Shown here one piece after another: positions 1-8,362 of a stretch of DNA of 49,830 bases. The stretch lies in assembly GCA_947631255.1 (NCBI GenBank), contig CANRKT010000021.1, positions 1 to 49,830 of the forward strand, read 5' to 3'. Each line of letters opens with the position of its first letter. Position 1 is the first letter of the stretch. The translations under genes were made by a program, and so were the position numbers. Source of the DNA: an uncultured Enterobacteriaceae bacterium (GTDB lineage Bacteria; Pseudomonadota; Gammaproteobacteria; Enterobacterales; Enterobacteriaceae). The notes beneath the pieces are model-generated. The model saw nothing but the letters and a program-made list of their open reading frames with translations. It had not been told where the DNA came from and searched no databases.

Positions 1-5
1 AGAAA

Positions 6-33
6 AAGCCCCGATGCTTAAGCATTGGGGCTT
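6..33 (-). terminator. Rho-independent terminator, minus-strand orientation
   Basis: The arms AAGCCCCGATGCTT (6-19) and AAGCATTGGGGCTT (20-33) pair with one mismatch. On the minus strand the stem is followed by a run of T residues (complement of 3-7). It could end the transcript of the toxin-antitoxin pair to its right. It could also be the pre-insertion terminator of ssb, displaced by the island, because an AAATCTTAACA motif next to it recurs near the ssb end of the island. Confidence 0.7.
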
Positions 34-365
34 ACCGGTAAATCTTAACAAAAAGACGATGATATTTTTTAGAACGGTTCTGTTTACCTGATAGTGGCAA
101 ACTAAACAAAAAAATCAATATTTTCATGAAGTTATTATTTAATTTATTATTTATGTTAAGTTTTTAGTAACAAATAGCCTTTATTACTTCTAAAAACTTT
201 ACTTTCCTCTCTTGGCTGTAGCTCACCGCAATCATTCCAATTGTCTGGAATTAGTCTAAAAGAGAATCAAGGCAACTCTTTGCCTATTGGTCTCTTCCCT
301 TTGTACAGTACCTGAAACTGACCCCGGTCAACTTACACTCAGCCCTAACCTACACTTTGTCTAAA
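34..365. other. Gene-free AT-rich left edge of the island
   Basis: No reading frame with a ribosome binding site is visible. The stretch is AT-rich and contains AAATCTTAACA at 40-50, matching 10 of 11 bases of AAATCTTTACA at 13728-13738 near the other end of the island. Otherwise I see nothing that can be assigned. Confidence 0.5.
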
Positions 366-1268
366 TCAGGATGCTTTAGCCAGCTGCGTATCGATCTCAG
401 CCAACAGACTTTGGATCAAGCCAGCTGCATAATGCTGTGATTCCGCGACCTCATCGTCATCGCCACCGTGAAACTGGGCATACGCTACAGCTCCAACCTT
501 TTCGTACCCTTCAGCAAACTCGTCATCACCAAACTGATTTGCTAAAGCCTCGAGCCCAGCATCGATAGCCTCAGGATGCTGGCCTGAGCGAATCCGTTCT
601 ATAAAGAGCCCTGCAACGTGCTCCAGGGTTCCTGCGTAGCGAACAACGTGAATGAGATCTGCCGCATCCTTATTCTCCTCACGCTGATTAAGCGCGATAG
701 CTTTCAATATCACGAATGCGGGTACGTCTGCGAACCGCACTATGTCGACAGAAATACCCTTTTCATCAAGAAGGGGTGCACCAATGCGCTTTTCCTGAAA
801 CCAATCATGCACGATCCCGGCATGTTTGATCGTGAGAGCCGAAACCTGCTCTCCACTCACACTAATAGGCCTCCCCGGCTGTTCGTCTCCAGCATCACGC
901 AGTAGCTCAACGACTACTTCGACATAGTCATCGACCTTTATGCACCATTGCCACGATGACGGCTTACCTTCCTTGACCAAGCGGCTGAAGCCACGCGCTT
1001 TTAGTTGGTCAGCCAGACTCACATATTCATCCCCAGTCGCGAGAACTTCTAGATTAATCACAATGTCCACGTCTGAGGTTCCTGCATGCATAGGGACATC
1101 TGGCGGCATCTCCGGTGTGAGGTAGCGCGGGACAAGACCGCCTACTAATCTGAGGGTATCCCTAAGGTTCCCAAATGCACTCAACAGCGTTAGTAACGTC
1201 CGCTCACACGCAAGGGTTACATCAACGTTATATCCATCAGAAGTACGTGGTTTCAATCCCTTTCCCAT
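366..1268 (-). CDS. AbiEii-like nucleotidyltransferase, putative toxin of a type IV toxin-antitoxin pair
   Basis: A 300-residue protein with the signature of minimal nucleotidyltransferases: a GG pair at residues 43-44, then TSDVDIVI with two metal-binding aspartates (about D66 and D68). Further on, an ILKAIAL segment followed by KDAADLIHVVRY resembles the helical part of AbiEii/AbiGii toxins. Proteins of this family are the toxins of two-gene phage-abortive or stress systems. The gene is second in its operon and its start overlaps the end of the preceding regulator gene by 16 bp, which fits an antitoxin-first order. I identify the fold class with good confidence; toxicity and target are inferred from the family and the gene pairing. 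Confidence 0.7.
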   Translation of the reverse strand: MGKGLKPRTSDGYNVDVTLACERTLLTLLSAFGNLRDTLRLVGGLVPRYLTPEMPPDVPMHAGTSDVDIVINLEVLATGDEYVSLADQLKARGFSRLVKEGKPSSWQWCIKVDDYVEVVVELLRDAGDEQPGRPISVSGEQVSALTIKHAGIVHDWFQEKRIGAPLLDEKGISVDIVRFADVPAFVILKAIALNQREENKDAADLIHVVRYAGTLEHVAGLFIERIRSGQHPEAIDAGLEALANQFGDDEFAEGYEKVGAVAYAQFHGGDDDEVAESQHYAAGLIQSLLAEIDTQLAKAS

Positions 1269-2383
1269 AATGACTCCAGATTCTGTTTGAGGTGTTCGGC
1301 TAGCTCTTTGTTACGGCCACGTCCATCCAGTAGATCGAGGTATAGGATGTAAGCACTGGCGAAGATTGCAGGGTGTTCTGGATGCCTATATCGGTAAAGT
1401 AGGCTTGCAGGTTCGCGCTCAATGAGCGTGACATTCGCGCCTTTACTGACTGGCTTCAGGCCTAACATATGAGCCATCCTTTCTGCATATCCTTTTGGCA
1501 CAATAATTTCCGCACCGTCAGTGCTGGTCAGTAACGGTGCAACAACATTAGCAGCAGCGGCGCCGGTAAACGCCCACGGAAAATCGACTCGAGCCCGGTC
1601 TATGCGGTGTGCCAGTTGAGAAAGCATATTCTTGGGATTTTCGACGAAGGTGTACCACTTTGTCTGTTTCTCTTTGCGCTCCTGCCATTGCTCAGCCCAA
1701 GCGTCCAAAAGCTTTTCAGGACGAATGAGCATTCTACGCTTGCTCGGCCCGCCACCAGAAGACTCTACCCACTCCCTTAACGTAAGTTCCTGCAAGACAA
1801 CAGAACACGTATACGGAGATGTCTCTGCCTGTTCAGCTAACTCGGCTCCAGTGATCCATGCGTTTGCATGCATCAGAAGGGCATGAACCACACTTCCACG
1901 AGCGTCGGTGAAAAGATCTACACTATGGGAGTACTTTTTTAGGCGTTTCGAGGGCTTATTGATACTTATAAGCCAGGTCTCGTGCATCAAATGGAGACAG
2001 CCGCCCAAGTCGAAGAATGCTATGTTTTCAGCTTTCAACTCTTCCCTTGCTCCAGGACTTAATGAACCGGCAGCAAGCATTCCGACAGCTTCATGTGGAT
2101 GATCATGATACCGTATATATTTTTTCAGCGACCAAACGGCGTCTCTAACATCTCGGGGGTAGACATCCCTTTTAACCTCCACATAGACCATCAGCTTTTT
2201 GTAGGGTGTTTCGATTTCGAGCAACCCGTCAGGCTCAGAATCATCTGTTGAGGAAAACCACATACCTGCCCAAGGTTTTACGTTGACATCAGGCCCAAAT
2301 GCCTCTTCGATAGTCCTCTGCAGCTCATCTAGGACTAGCTTTTTAAATTCAAATCCACCCAATTGGCGATCATATTGCTCCAT
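1253..2383 (-). CDS. AbiEi-like antitoxin/regulator with an endonuclease-like N-terminus
   Basis: A 376-residue protein encoded directly upstream of, and overlapping, the nucleotidyltransferase gene. Residues about 160-230 look like a winged helix-turn-helix (VVHALLMHANAWITGAELAE, then LQELTLREWVESSG). The C-terminal half includes LAHRIDRARVDFPWAFTGAAAA, of the kind seen in AbiEi-type antitoxins. The first 90 residues carry D52 and an E69-V70-K71 triplet in a hydrophobic strand (VYVEVKR), resembling a PD-(D/E)XK nuclease core. Whether that part cuts DNA or is only structural cannot be told. Two palindromes flank the promoter, suggesting autoregulation as in AbiE systems. Confidence 0.65.
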   Translation of the reverse strand: MEQYDRQLGGFEFKKLVLDELQRTIEEAFGPDVNVKPWAGMWFSSTDDSEPDGLLEIETPYKKLMVYVEVKRDVYPRDVRDAVWSLKKYIRYHDHPHEAVGMLAAGSLSPGAREELKAENIAFFDLGGCLHLMHETWLISINKPSKRLKKYSHSVDLFTDARGSVVHALLMHANAWITGAELAEQAETSPYTCSVVLQELTLREWVESSGGGPSKRRMLIRPEKLLDAWAEQWQERKEKQTKWYTFVENPKNMLSQLAHRIDRARVDFPWAFTGAAAANVVAPLLTSTDGAEIIVPKGYAERMAHMLGLKPVSKGANVTLIEREPASLLYRYRHPEHPAIFASAYILYLDLLDGRGRNKELAEHLKQNLESLWERD

Positions 2384-2406
2384 TTATCTTAGCCTCATTA
2401 GCCTTC

Positions 2407-2421
2407 TTAGCTGAACAGCAA
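2407..2421. promoter_or_regulatory. Operator-like palindrome downstream of the TA promoter
   Basis: TTAGCTG-aa-CAGCAAA is a near copy of the perfect palindrome at 2462-2477, 55 bp away. It lies between the proposed -10 element and the start codon of the regulator gene. Both halves share the TTAGCTG core. This arrangement of two sites around a promoter suggests binding by the neighbouring winged-helix protein. Confidence 0.5.
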
Positions 2422-2423
2422 AA

Positions 2424-2432
2424 ATAGTATCA
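2424..2432 (-). promoter_or_regulatory. Extended -10 promoter element of the TA operon
   Basis: On the minus strand the sequence reads TGATACTAT, a TG dinucleotide one base before a TACTAT hexamer, the layout of an extended -10 promoter. No good -35 hexamer is visible 17 bases upstream. It lies between the two palindromes and about 40 bp before the regulator start codon. Confidence 0.45.
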
Positions 2433-2461
2433 CGAGCTAAACATTAGGCCTAACTGTATCA

Positions 2462-2477
2462 TTAGCTGTCCAGCTAA
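2462..2477. promoter_or_regulatory. Perfect operator-like palindrome upstream of the TA promoter
   Basis: TTAGCTG-tc-CAGCTAA is a perfect inverted repeat with 7-bp arms. A degenerate second copy lies at 2407-2421 on the other side of the -10 element. It is probably the operator of the AbiEi-like regulator. Confidence 0.55.
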
Positions 2478-2715
2478 GAAATCATATTTGACTAAGCTTT
2501 CAACCCTCCCCCCTTCAAGCTCATCTCGGGTAACATACCTGCGGCGCGAAAGTCACCGAGTGTTAATGGGCTTGGACCTCACAGAGACTACTGATGATTT
2601 ATTCGTCGGAAAAACGCTTCTTCATGGGTATGTCCTCATGTGGCTTAAGAAGACATTACTAACATCGGGGTGTACTAATCAACTGGGAGCAGTTCAAACG
2701 GTATCCAATAAGGGG

Positions 2716-2994
2716 TTAACCAGTATGGTAGCTGTTCTTTAGAGTATAAAAAACATCATAAGCAAAATCACCATACCTATCAAAGCAAGGTACTTCTACA
2801 TATCCCTCATAAAATTTAATATTAAGCCAGTCTATAGAAGAGGAATGTCGTTCCTGGATTCTGATTACGTTCCTTTTATGGTTAACGATGGAACGAAATT
2901 TTATTTCTTCATGCATTGCAATTTGCAGAAATGAAGCCGACTTGTAGATTTTAGTCAGCCACTTTTTACTCCTTTTTATCAATTTTCGTTTCAT
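2716..2994 (-). CDS. Hypothetical small basic protein, doubtful
   Basis: A 92-residue open frame starting with ATG and rich in lysine and arginine in its first 25 residues (MKRKLIKRSKKWLTKIYK). I recognise no domain. There is no convincing ribosome binding site; only GATGTGAT precedes the ATG. It stands alone in the degraded middle of the island, so it may be a remnant or a chance frame. Confidence 0.25.
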   Translation of the reverse strand: MKRKLIKRSKKWLTKIYKSASFLQIAMHEEIKFRSIVNHKRNVIRIQERHSSSIDWLNIKFYEGYVEVPCFDRYGDFAYDVFYTLKNSYHTG

Positions 2995-3088
2995 ATCACA
3001 TCATAAGAATAATAAAATGAGGATTATAGTCCGTGGATTTATAGTCCGCAACTGCTGATAGTTCTGCAATTTGGATATGTGTAATCCC
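2995..3088. other. Short gene-free stretch before the XRE remnant
   Basis: AT-rich sequence with two near copies of ATAGTCCG at about 3027 and 3041. I see no gene or clear regulatory site. Confidence 0.4.
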
Positions 3089-3274
3089 ATGCAAAATTTA
3101 AGAAAAAAGTTGGGGTGTAGGATAAAAAAATAGCGGATTCTCTAGAATATCTCACAAGAAGGTCTTGCTCTTATGACAGGTGTTGACCGTAGCTATATGG
3201 GACGAATTGAGCGTGGCGAAGTAAATATACCACTTGAACAACTGTACGAAATTGCCTTAGCTCTTAATTGTTAA
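3089..3274 (+). pseudogene. XRE-family helix-turn-helix regulator, broken by two in-frame stops
   Basis: A single frame from the ATG at 3089 to the TAA at 3272 reads as a short Cro/C1-type DNA-binding domain. It begins MQNLRKKLGCRIKK and, after the interruption, continues ISQEGLALMTGVDRSYMGRI and ERGEVNIPLEQLYEIALALN, the classic helix-turn-helix pattern of small XRE regulators. The frame is interrupted by TAG at 3131-3133 and TAG at 3143-3145, with no frameshift. The intact ancestor would have been about 61 residues, like controller proteins of restriction-modification or mobile elements. I consider it a recent pseudogene because the DNA-binding part is otherwise well preserved. Confidence 0.75.
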
Positions 3275-3600
3275 GCAAAAGATCTGTTACAGTTAAATGC
3301 CAGCTATCATTGATAAAAAATAACACTTTCCAATTACAGCAATGGCTTAAATGTCACTTCGGTTTATGAATTTTTCTGGGCTCAATATTCTCAATTGTAC
3401 ACGAAATCCAAAGAATGACTTTTAAAGCTAGCGTACTGCATTCCATCTATTGCCCATATAGCGAATACACTACTGTGGCTATTTGTGCCTTTAAATTCGG
3501 CAATTCAAAAATTGCAATTACGGCTCCTATTTTCCTCTATGAAAACAGGACAGCCACCTCAATTTCAATGTATTAATATTTTCTATATACAGAAGTAACA
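3275..3600. other. Gene-free degraded stretch
   Basis: No open frame with a ribosome binding site, no clear repeat and no hairpin is visible between the XRE remnant and the next small frame. It probably represents eroded island DNA. Confidence 0.4.
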
Positions 3601-3798
3601 TCAGAGCTGCTCTTTACCTATTGGCAAACCGAAGTCAATTTTCTGATGAAGATTGACTGCGGAAATTCCCTCCAAGAGACTATCCAAAGAATACGATTTT
3701 AATTCCGGAGGGCTAATGATGATACAACCATATTGATCATTAATATCATTAGCACCTATGATAATTTTTTTGATGCCAAAATCAGGTACTCTAGCCAT
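3601..3798 (-). CDS. Hypothetical small protein, possibly a fragment
   Basis: A 65-residue frame starting with ATG, preceded eight bases upstream by a good AAGGA ribosome binding site. It contains a short hydrophobic strand pattern (YGCIIISPP) but no domain that I recognise. Its good translation start argues for a real gene or the front of a former longer one. Its isolation among pseudogenes argues for a remnant. Confidence 0.35.
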   Translation of the reverse strand: MARVPDFGIKKIIIGANDINDQYGCIIISPPELKSYSLDSLLEGISAVNLHQKIDFGLPIGKEQL

Positions 3799-4127
3799 CT
3801 AGCTGTTCCTTCTTTGTTAAGGGTAACTATTATAGCTCCCTTATTGGAATCTGCATATAGAGTTTTGACAATCCTACAGTTGTAGTAATGAGTTGAATCA
3901 CTGGAGTAAAAGTCATATAGGAACCCTCTTCAGCACATCTGTACAAGCATATACATATGCACTTGATAAAAATATTGTTTAACTAAAACCGAATACCAAA
4001 CGTAAATGTGCTCTAACGGGATACTTAAAGAAGTGCTTCTCACCTGCTTGTAAATATCCGGCTAAAACGACCTATTCACTTTAAGAGATCTTCCGACATA
4101 CTGACTATGTACCCGGAGGAGAGCATA
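3799..4127. other. Gene-free stretch before the IS remnant
   Basis: No convincing gene. The last part (ACCCGGAGGAG just before 4128) is the ribosome binding site of the former transposase orfA. I could not find intact terminal inverted repeats for the insertion sequence. Confidence 0.4.
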
Positions 4128-4713
<586 letters not shown>

Positions 4714-4754
4714 CCACTTCAAACTGAAAAGAATGGTGTCTAAGGCACTCTAGA

Positions 4755-4922
4755 CTCGACAACCCCCTACTACATAGGCCAAAAGCTGTGTAGTAGGGGG
4801 TTACCTCAAAGGAAAGACTCAGACGAATCTTGCCAAGTATAATTCCCATGCATAGGGCAATCATACCTGTTAGCGCTGGTGTGTGCGGCTGCCAACAGCC
4901 ATTAAGGGTGCCTGATGCGCTT
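4755..4922 (-). ncRNA. Candidate DRT type 3 non-coding RNA with an ACACAC template-like tract
   Basis: The minus-strand RNA would start near 4922, after a promoter-like sequence at the end of drt3b. It begins with AGCGC (4921-4917), which can pair with GCGCT (4876-4872). Enclosed are a hairpin, GGCTG-UUGG-CAGCC (4900-4887), and an unpaired tract containing ACACAC (4884-4879). Next comes a UUGCC/GGCAA helix, and the RNA ends in the perfect 14-bp stem at 4802-4761. DRT type 3 systems are known to include a non-coding RNA beside the two reverse transcriptases. As I recall, recent work reports alternating GT/AC DNA synthesis by DRT3, for which an ACACAC tract would be a fitting template. Exact ends are estimates. 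Confidence 0.6.
4761..4802 (-). repeat. Perfect 14-bp stem-loop at the 3' end of the candidate DRT3 RNA
   Basis: AACCCCCTACTACA (4761-4774) and TGTAGTAGGGGGTT (4789-4802) are perfectly complementary around a 14-nt loop. There is no T run on either strand after the stem, so it is not a standard terminator. It lies 125 bp downstream of drt3b in the transcribed direction and would make a stable 3' domain of a structured RNA. An origin as an IS end is possible but no matching partner is seen. Confidence 0.6.
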
Positions 4923-4926
4923 CCTC

Positions 4927-6969
4927 TCAGTATACTGCATTGCTAAGTTTCGCGTCCAGCTCCTTTGCAAAATCAAAGTCATTCCATTTTGTAAACCAAT
5001 ATTTATTTAATGAAATAATTCGTTTCACATCCGATTTTTCAATATCATACCGAGAAAGCAGGGATTTTTTAAAAGAAACAGATATGTATGGGCAAGCAAT
5101 TAAATCCAACGTTAAGTGAACCAATTCAGACTCATTTAGAAGGGTATCAACTTTCATGCTATAAATATTTTCGACATGAAGCAAAAGATGCTTCCTGATT
5201 CCATCATATCTTTTTTTGTCACTCATATAAAAAATTAGAGAAGTAATGGAAAAGTAATTCAGATTATCATCAAATGAGTAGACACCACCTTCAAATCTGA
5301 TGTTGAAATACTTCATCAAACTTTTCTCACCTAGCCAATAATATTTACCAAGTTGCCTAATGAGCACTAACAAATATAAAGTTTCTATCGGTGTTGTTTT
5401 ATCAATGGAGTATTTATCTAAAATAGAACATGAATTATCGAATACACATTTGAATACAATATGTTGATATTCCTCGCCTATTTTTTGATCTTTGACAAAC
5501 ATAATTACTTGCTGAATTATCCTGCATAATTTTATAGTGCTATTCACTTTAGGAGCAACTGCATATATAAAATATGTGAAATTCACCACCGATACAATAG
5601 CATTAATTAGTTGATGCTCGCCACTTTCATCTTTTGGAAGCTCTTTATAATCTTTGAAAAGAGTCTTAATTTTCCTTTCAATGATAGACAATGAATAGTT
5701 TAAGATATCCGAATATGTTATTCCTGATACAGAAAGTATCGATTTAAAGTCGGTAGATAAACTATTTTGATGTATATAGACATTCCCTTTCTTAATATCT
5801 TCTTCTAGAGAACCATTGTCAGTAATGTTATAAGCTATTCTTTCCGATATCAAATTCGCTATTTTTTTCTTGGCTATAGTTATTGGCGTTATTATTGGAC
5901 GAGAAAACCTCTCTTCTTTATATTTATTCAAACTTAGCTTGAAGGTTTTTAGGTTTTTTTGCGTACTTATTCTAATTTTATTGAATACCTCATCGTCATT
6001 ATAAAAAATGAAATAGTCATCGACATAGCGATATACTTGGTAATCCCCACCAAGAACTAAACCATCTATATTAAGATCATTGATGATATTATTATCCACT
6101 GACTGCATTATTATCTCTGCAAAAATCCTAGATAATTCCGGCCCAATTATTATACCATTTGTCTCGTTGTAGTTCGACCTCTGCATCAATTGATCAAATT
6201 TAGATGGGAATGTTAATTGTGTCTTATTTAACTGTTGTTTTGAGTAATTTTTTTGTAAAACAGCCCATGAAATTGAATGGGTGTAAATTGAATCAAAACA
6301 GTTCGACACATCTAATTTAGAGAGGAAGTTAAAACGCTTTTCACACCAATGATGATCTTCAGATTCATAAAACTCAAAAATATTACGATATTTCTTATAA
6401 ACAAAAAAAGATTTTAAATTTTCATAATCCTGACCTTCAACCTCAATACTTAAATCTTCTTTCTCAAAACTTTCAATAAGAGACTTTGAATCGATGTAAG
6501 TACAACCAGCGGTCCTTTTTGCTGATCTGAGGCTAAATGGGCTAACATTTGAATAGTATGTTATTAAATCTTTATAATTTTTATAGAAATCAACGCCTAA
6601 TAACTGTCCTTTAGGATGCATTAGAGACAAGTATCTGTATTCTTTATGTTTATGTGAAATTGGAAAAGTAAAAGCAATGCTAGGTAGCTTAGAATACTTG
6701 ATATTTGTTTTGGTATAACTAATACCATTATCAAGAATTTCAACTATTTCTGTATTCTGCTCAAGACCCAATAAAATTAAAATCAAACTATTTAAACAGT
6801 CATCTTTCTTTAACCATATAAAATTCAACCCATCATGTTTTATTTGATGCTTAACAATAAAATTGTAAAAATGTCTATTTGAAAAAGTAATAGGAACTTC
6901 ATATGGTAAAAAATCGGAAAGAACTACTCTCTCTATTGGAAAATTTATCGATAGCGCTTTTTTAGACAT
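4927..6969 (-). CDS. drt3b: Reverse transcriptase of the DRT type 3 defence system, second subunit (Drt3b-like)
   Basis: A 680-residue protein with an N-terminal region of about 210 residues before the polymerase core. Motif A is LDVSNCFDSI (Asp near residue 220), followed by a GPELSRIFAEIIMQ segment. The catalytic motif is YRYVDDYFIFYND (aspartates near 316), followed by LSLNKYKEE. About 330 residues of mostly helical sequence follow. The order of a roughly 450-residue and a roughly 680-residue reverse transcriptase in overlapping frames matches the UG3+UG8 pair known as DRT type 3, an antiphage system. Its start overlaps the end of drt3a by 8 bp. The gene is strongly AT-rich, unlike the recombinases upstream. 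All catalytic residues are present, so it should be active. Confidence 0.8.
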   Translation of the reverse strand: MSKKALSINFPIERVVLSDFLPYEVPITFSNRHFYNFIVKHQIKHDGLNFIWLKKDDCLNSLILILLGLEQNTEIVEILDNGISYTKTNIKYSKLPSIAFTFPISHKHKEYRYLSLMHPKGQLLGVDFYKNYKDLITYYSNVSPFSLRSAKRTAGCTYIDSKSLIESFEKEDLSIEVEGQDYENLKSFFVYKKYRNIFEFYESEDHHWCEKRFNFLSKLDVSNCFDSIYTHSISWAVLQKNYSKQQLNKTQLTFPSKFDQLMQRSNYNETNGIIIGPELSRIFAEIIMQSVDNNIINDLNIDGLVLGGDYQVYRYVDDYFIFYNDDEVFNKIRISTQKNLKTFKLSLNKYKEERFSRPIITPITIAKKKIANLISERIAYNITDNGSLEEDIKKGNVYIHQNSLSTDFKSILSVSGITYSDILNYSLSIIERKIKTLFKDYKELPKDESGEHQLINAIVSVVNFTYFIYAVAPKVNSTIKLCRIIQQVIMFVKDQKIGEEYQHIVFKCVFDNSCSILDKYSIDKTTPIETLYLLVLIRQLGKYYWLGEKSLMKYFNIRFEGGVYSFDDNLNYFSITSLIFYMSDKKRYDGIRKHLLLHVENIYSMKVDTLLNESELVHLTLDLIACPYISVSFKKSLLSRYDIEKSDVKRIISLNKYWFTKWNDFDFAKELDAKLSNAVY
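4929..4958 (-). promoter_or_regulatory. Promoter-like sequence inside the end of drt3b, before the candidate RNA
   Basis: On the minus strand TGGACG (4958-4953) and TATACT (4934-4929) match the sigma-70 hexamers in four and five of six positions, with an 18-bp spacer. The predicted start lies about seven bases downstream, near 4922, just past the drt3b TGA. It would allow the RNA to be made independently of the protein operon. Confidence 0.5.
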
Positions 6970-8311
6970 GTGACCATCCCTTAGATATATCGCTAAATTC
7001 TATGAAACTAAATTTTCTAAAAATTTTATCTTCAAAACCTTTACTAAAGGAAAACCTACTAATTCTTTTTTTAAGTTTCTGGTCTTGCAAACCATTTATT
7101 TTACTCACCAAATAAGAATCCAATCTATTTAAATCAGATAAATCAGTTATAAATCGATTGCTAAAATATATCCCAACAAATGCTTTTGATTTACTATTAT
7201 AAAGACGGGTGTTTCCGGTGAGAAATTTCATTCTAAGCAAAATATTTTTTTCTGCTCTCTTTGGTGTTTTACTAACACTCTGATTGTATTCATCAAATGC
7301 TTTATCAATTCGACTTCTAATTTTTTTAACCTTATTAGAACTCATCTTTATACTGTAATCTCTAGCTGTTATCTGAAATTTATAGCCTAGATATTCAAAG
7401 TTTTTATTAGATTGTGTAAATAAATCCAACTCTTCTGTTTTATTATTAAGAGACAGGGCTCGGTCATTTATAATTCTAGTGATTTGAGGGAGATAGCCAC
7501 AAGTATTCCTCCCTTTGTCTGGTGAGAAGATCACTATTAAATCATCTACAAATCGTTCGTAATAAGTAACATCTGGCAAAGCCCTTATTTTATCATCTAC
7601 AACACTCATATACAACTCAGACAAATAAGAGCTTATGCCTACACCACGAGGCACCCCTTTATCTAGCCCAGTTAAACCCTGGTATTCCCTAATTAACTGA
7701 GTAATCACTCGACGTGGCGGAACAGATAACTTAGGTGATGAATGCAACATATCTAATAAAGACTTATGGTTTATGGATTCATAAAAACTTTCAACATCGG
7801 CCCTGATTATATATTTTGGACTAACCTCCTTAATCAGGGCGCTTAGGCGACTGATAATCAGATCCCTATTATTTGATTTTATTGTGTATAACGAACTTAA
7901 AATAAATTTTATTTGCCTAGACACAAATAATGCTTCAACTGAATTACCAATTGAATATACATTTTTATTCTTCACTTGATGTGGCAATAACGTCAAAGGT
8001 AAAGTGTACCCTTTTACACCGACATTCTGTGCAATAATTTTCAACTTGCTATTCACTTCATTATTATATTGTTCCTTTCTAATCTTAATATGTTCATTTA
8101 TTATATCTTTCCTTTCTTCAAATTTAGTCGTACTAATCTGACCATTTCTCAGTCTTCTTGCAAGCCAATAAATAAAACCTTTTAACATTATTATTTTCTT
8201 CCTGATTTTATAAGCATCAGGAAAGTATTCAACTTCTAAAGTACCTTTATTTTTTCTATCTAAGTCGTATATCCTTCTAAAATTTCTCGCTGAAAAAGAC
8301 TGGTCAATCAT
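6962..8311 (-). CDS. drt3a: Reverse transcriptase of the DRT type 3 defence system, first subunit (Drt3a-like)
   Basis: A 449-residue protein. I place the start at the ATG at 8311, seven bases after an AAGGAG site, rather than the TTG two codons earlier. The polymerase core shows RADVESFYESINH (motif A Asp near 172), then GLDKGVPRGVGISSYLSELY, then YERFVDDLIVIF (aspartates near 255), and FEYLGYKF as in group II intron-like and retron-like enzymes. A basic helical C-terminus follows. Size, motif spelling and pairing with a second larger reverse transcriptase point to UG3 of DRT type 3. It starts about 50 bp behind the recombinase cluster on the same strand, so it may share that transcript. Confidence 0.8.
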   Translation of the reverse strand: MIDQSFSARNFRRIYDLDRKNKGTLEVEYFPDAYKIRKKIIMLKGFIYWLARRLRNGQISTTKFEERKDIINEHIKIRKEQYNNEVNSKLKIIAQNVGVKGYTLPLTLLPHQVKNKNVYSIGNSVEALFVSRQIKFILSSLYTIKSNNRDLIISRLSALIKEVSPKYIIRADVESFYESINHKSLLDMLHSSPKLSVPPRRVITQLIREYQGLTGLDKGVPRGVGISSYLSELYMSVVDDKIRALPDVTYYERFVDDLIVIFSPDKGRNTCGYLPQITRIINDRALSLNNKTEELDLFTQSNKNFEYLGYKFQITARDYSIKMSSNKVKKIRSRIDKAFDEYNQSVSKTPKRAEKNILLRMKFLTGNTRLYNSKSKAFVGIYFSNRFITDLSDLNRLDSYLVSKINGLQDQKLKKRISRFSFSKGFEDKIFRKFSFIEFSDISKGWSHV

Positions 8312-8362
8312 TTTCAATCTCCTTTATAAATAATATTACGAAAAATTATACTACCGAGATTA

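Noticed and set aside
2488..2742. 84-residue plus-strand frame near the TA promoter
   Set aside because: No ribosome binding site and no recognisable domain; probably chance in degraded island DNA.
4761..4802. Ordinary terminator of the drt3 operon
   Set aside because: The stem is strong but neither strand carries a T run after it, so I prefer a structural role in the candidate RNA.
8318..8362. DRT3 non-coding RNA upstream of drt3a
   Set aside because: Only about 50 bp separate the small coiled-coil gene from drt3a, too little for a structured RNA of this kind, and no stem is visible there.
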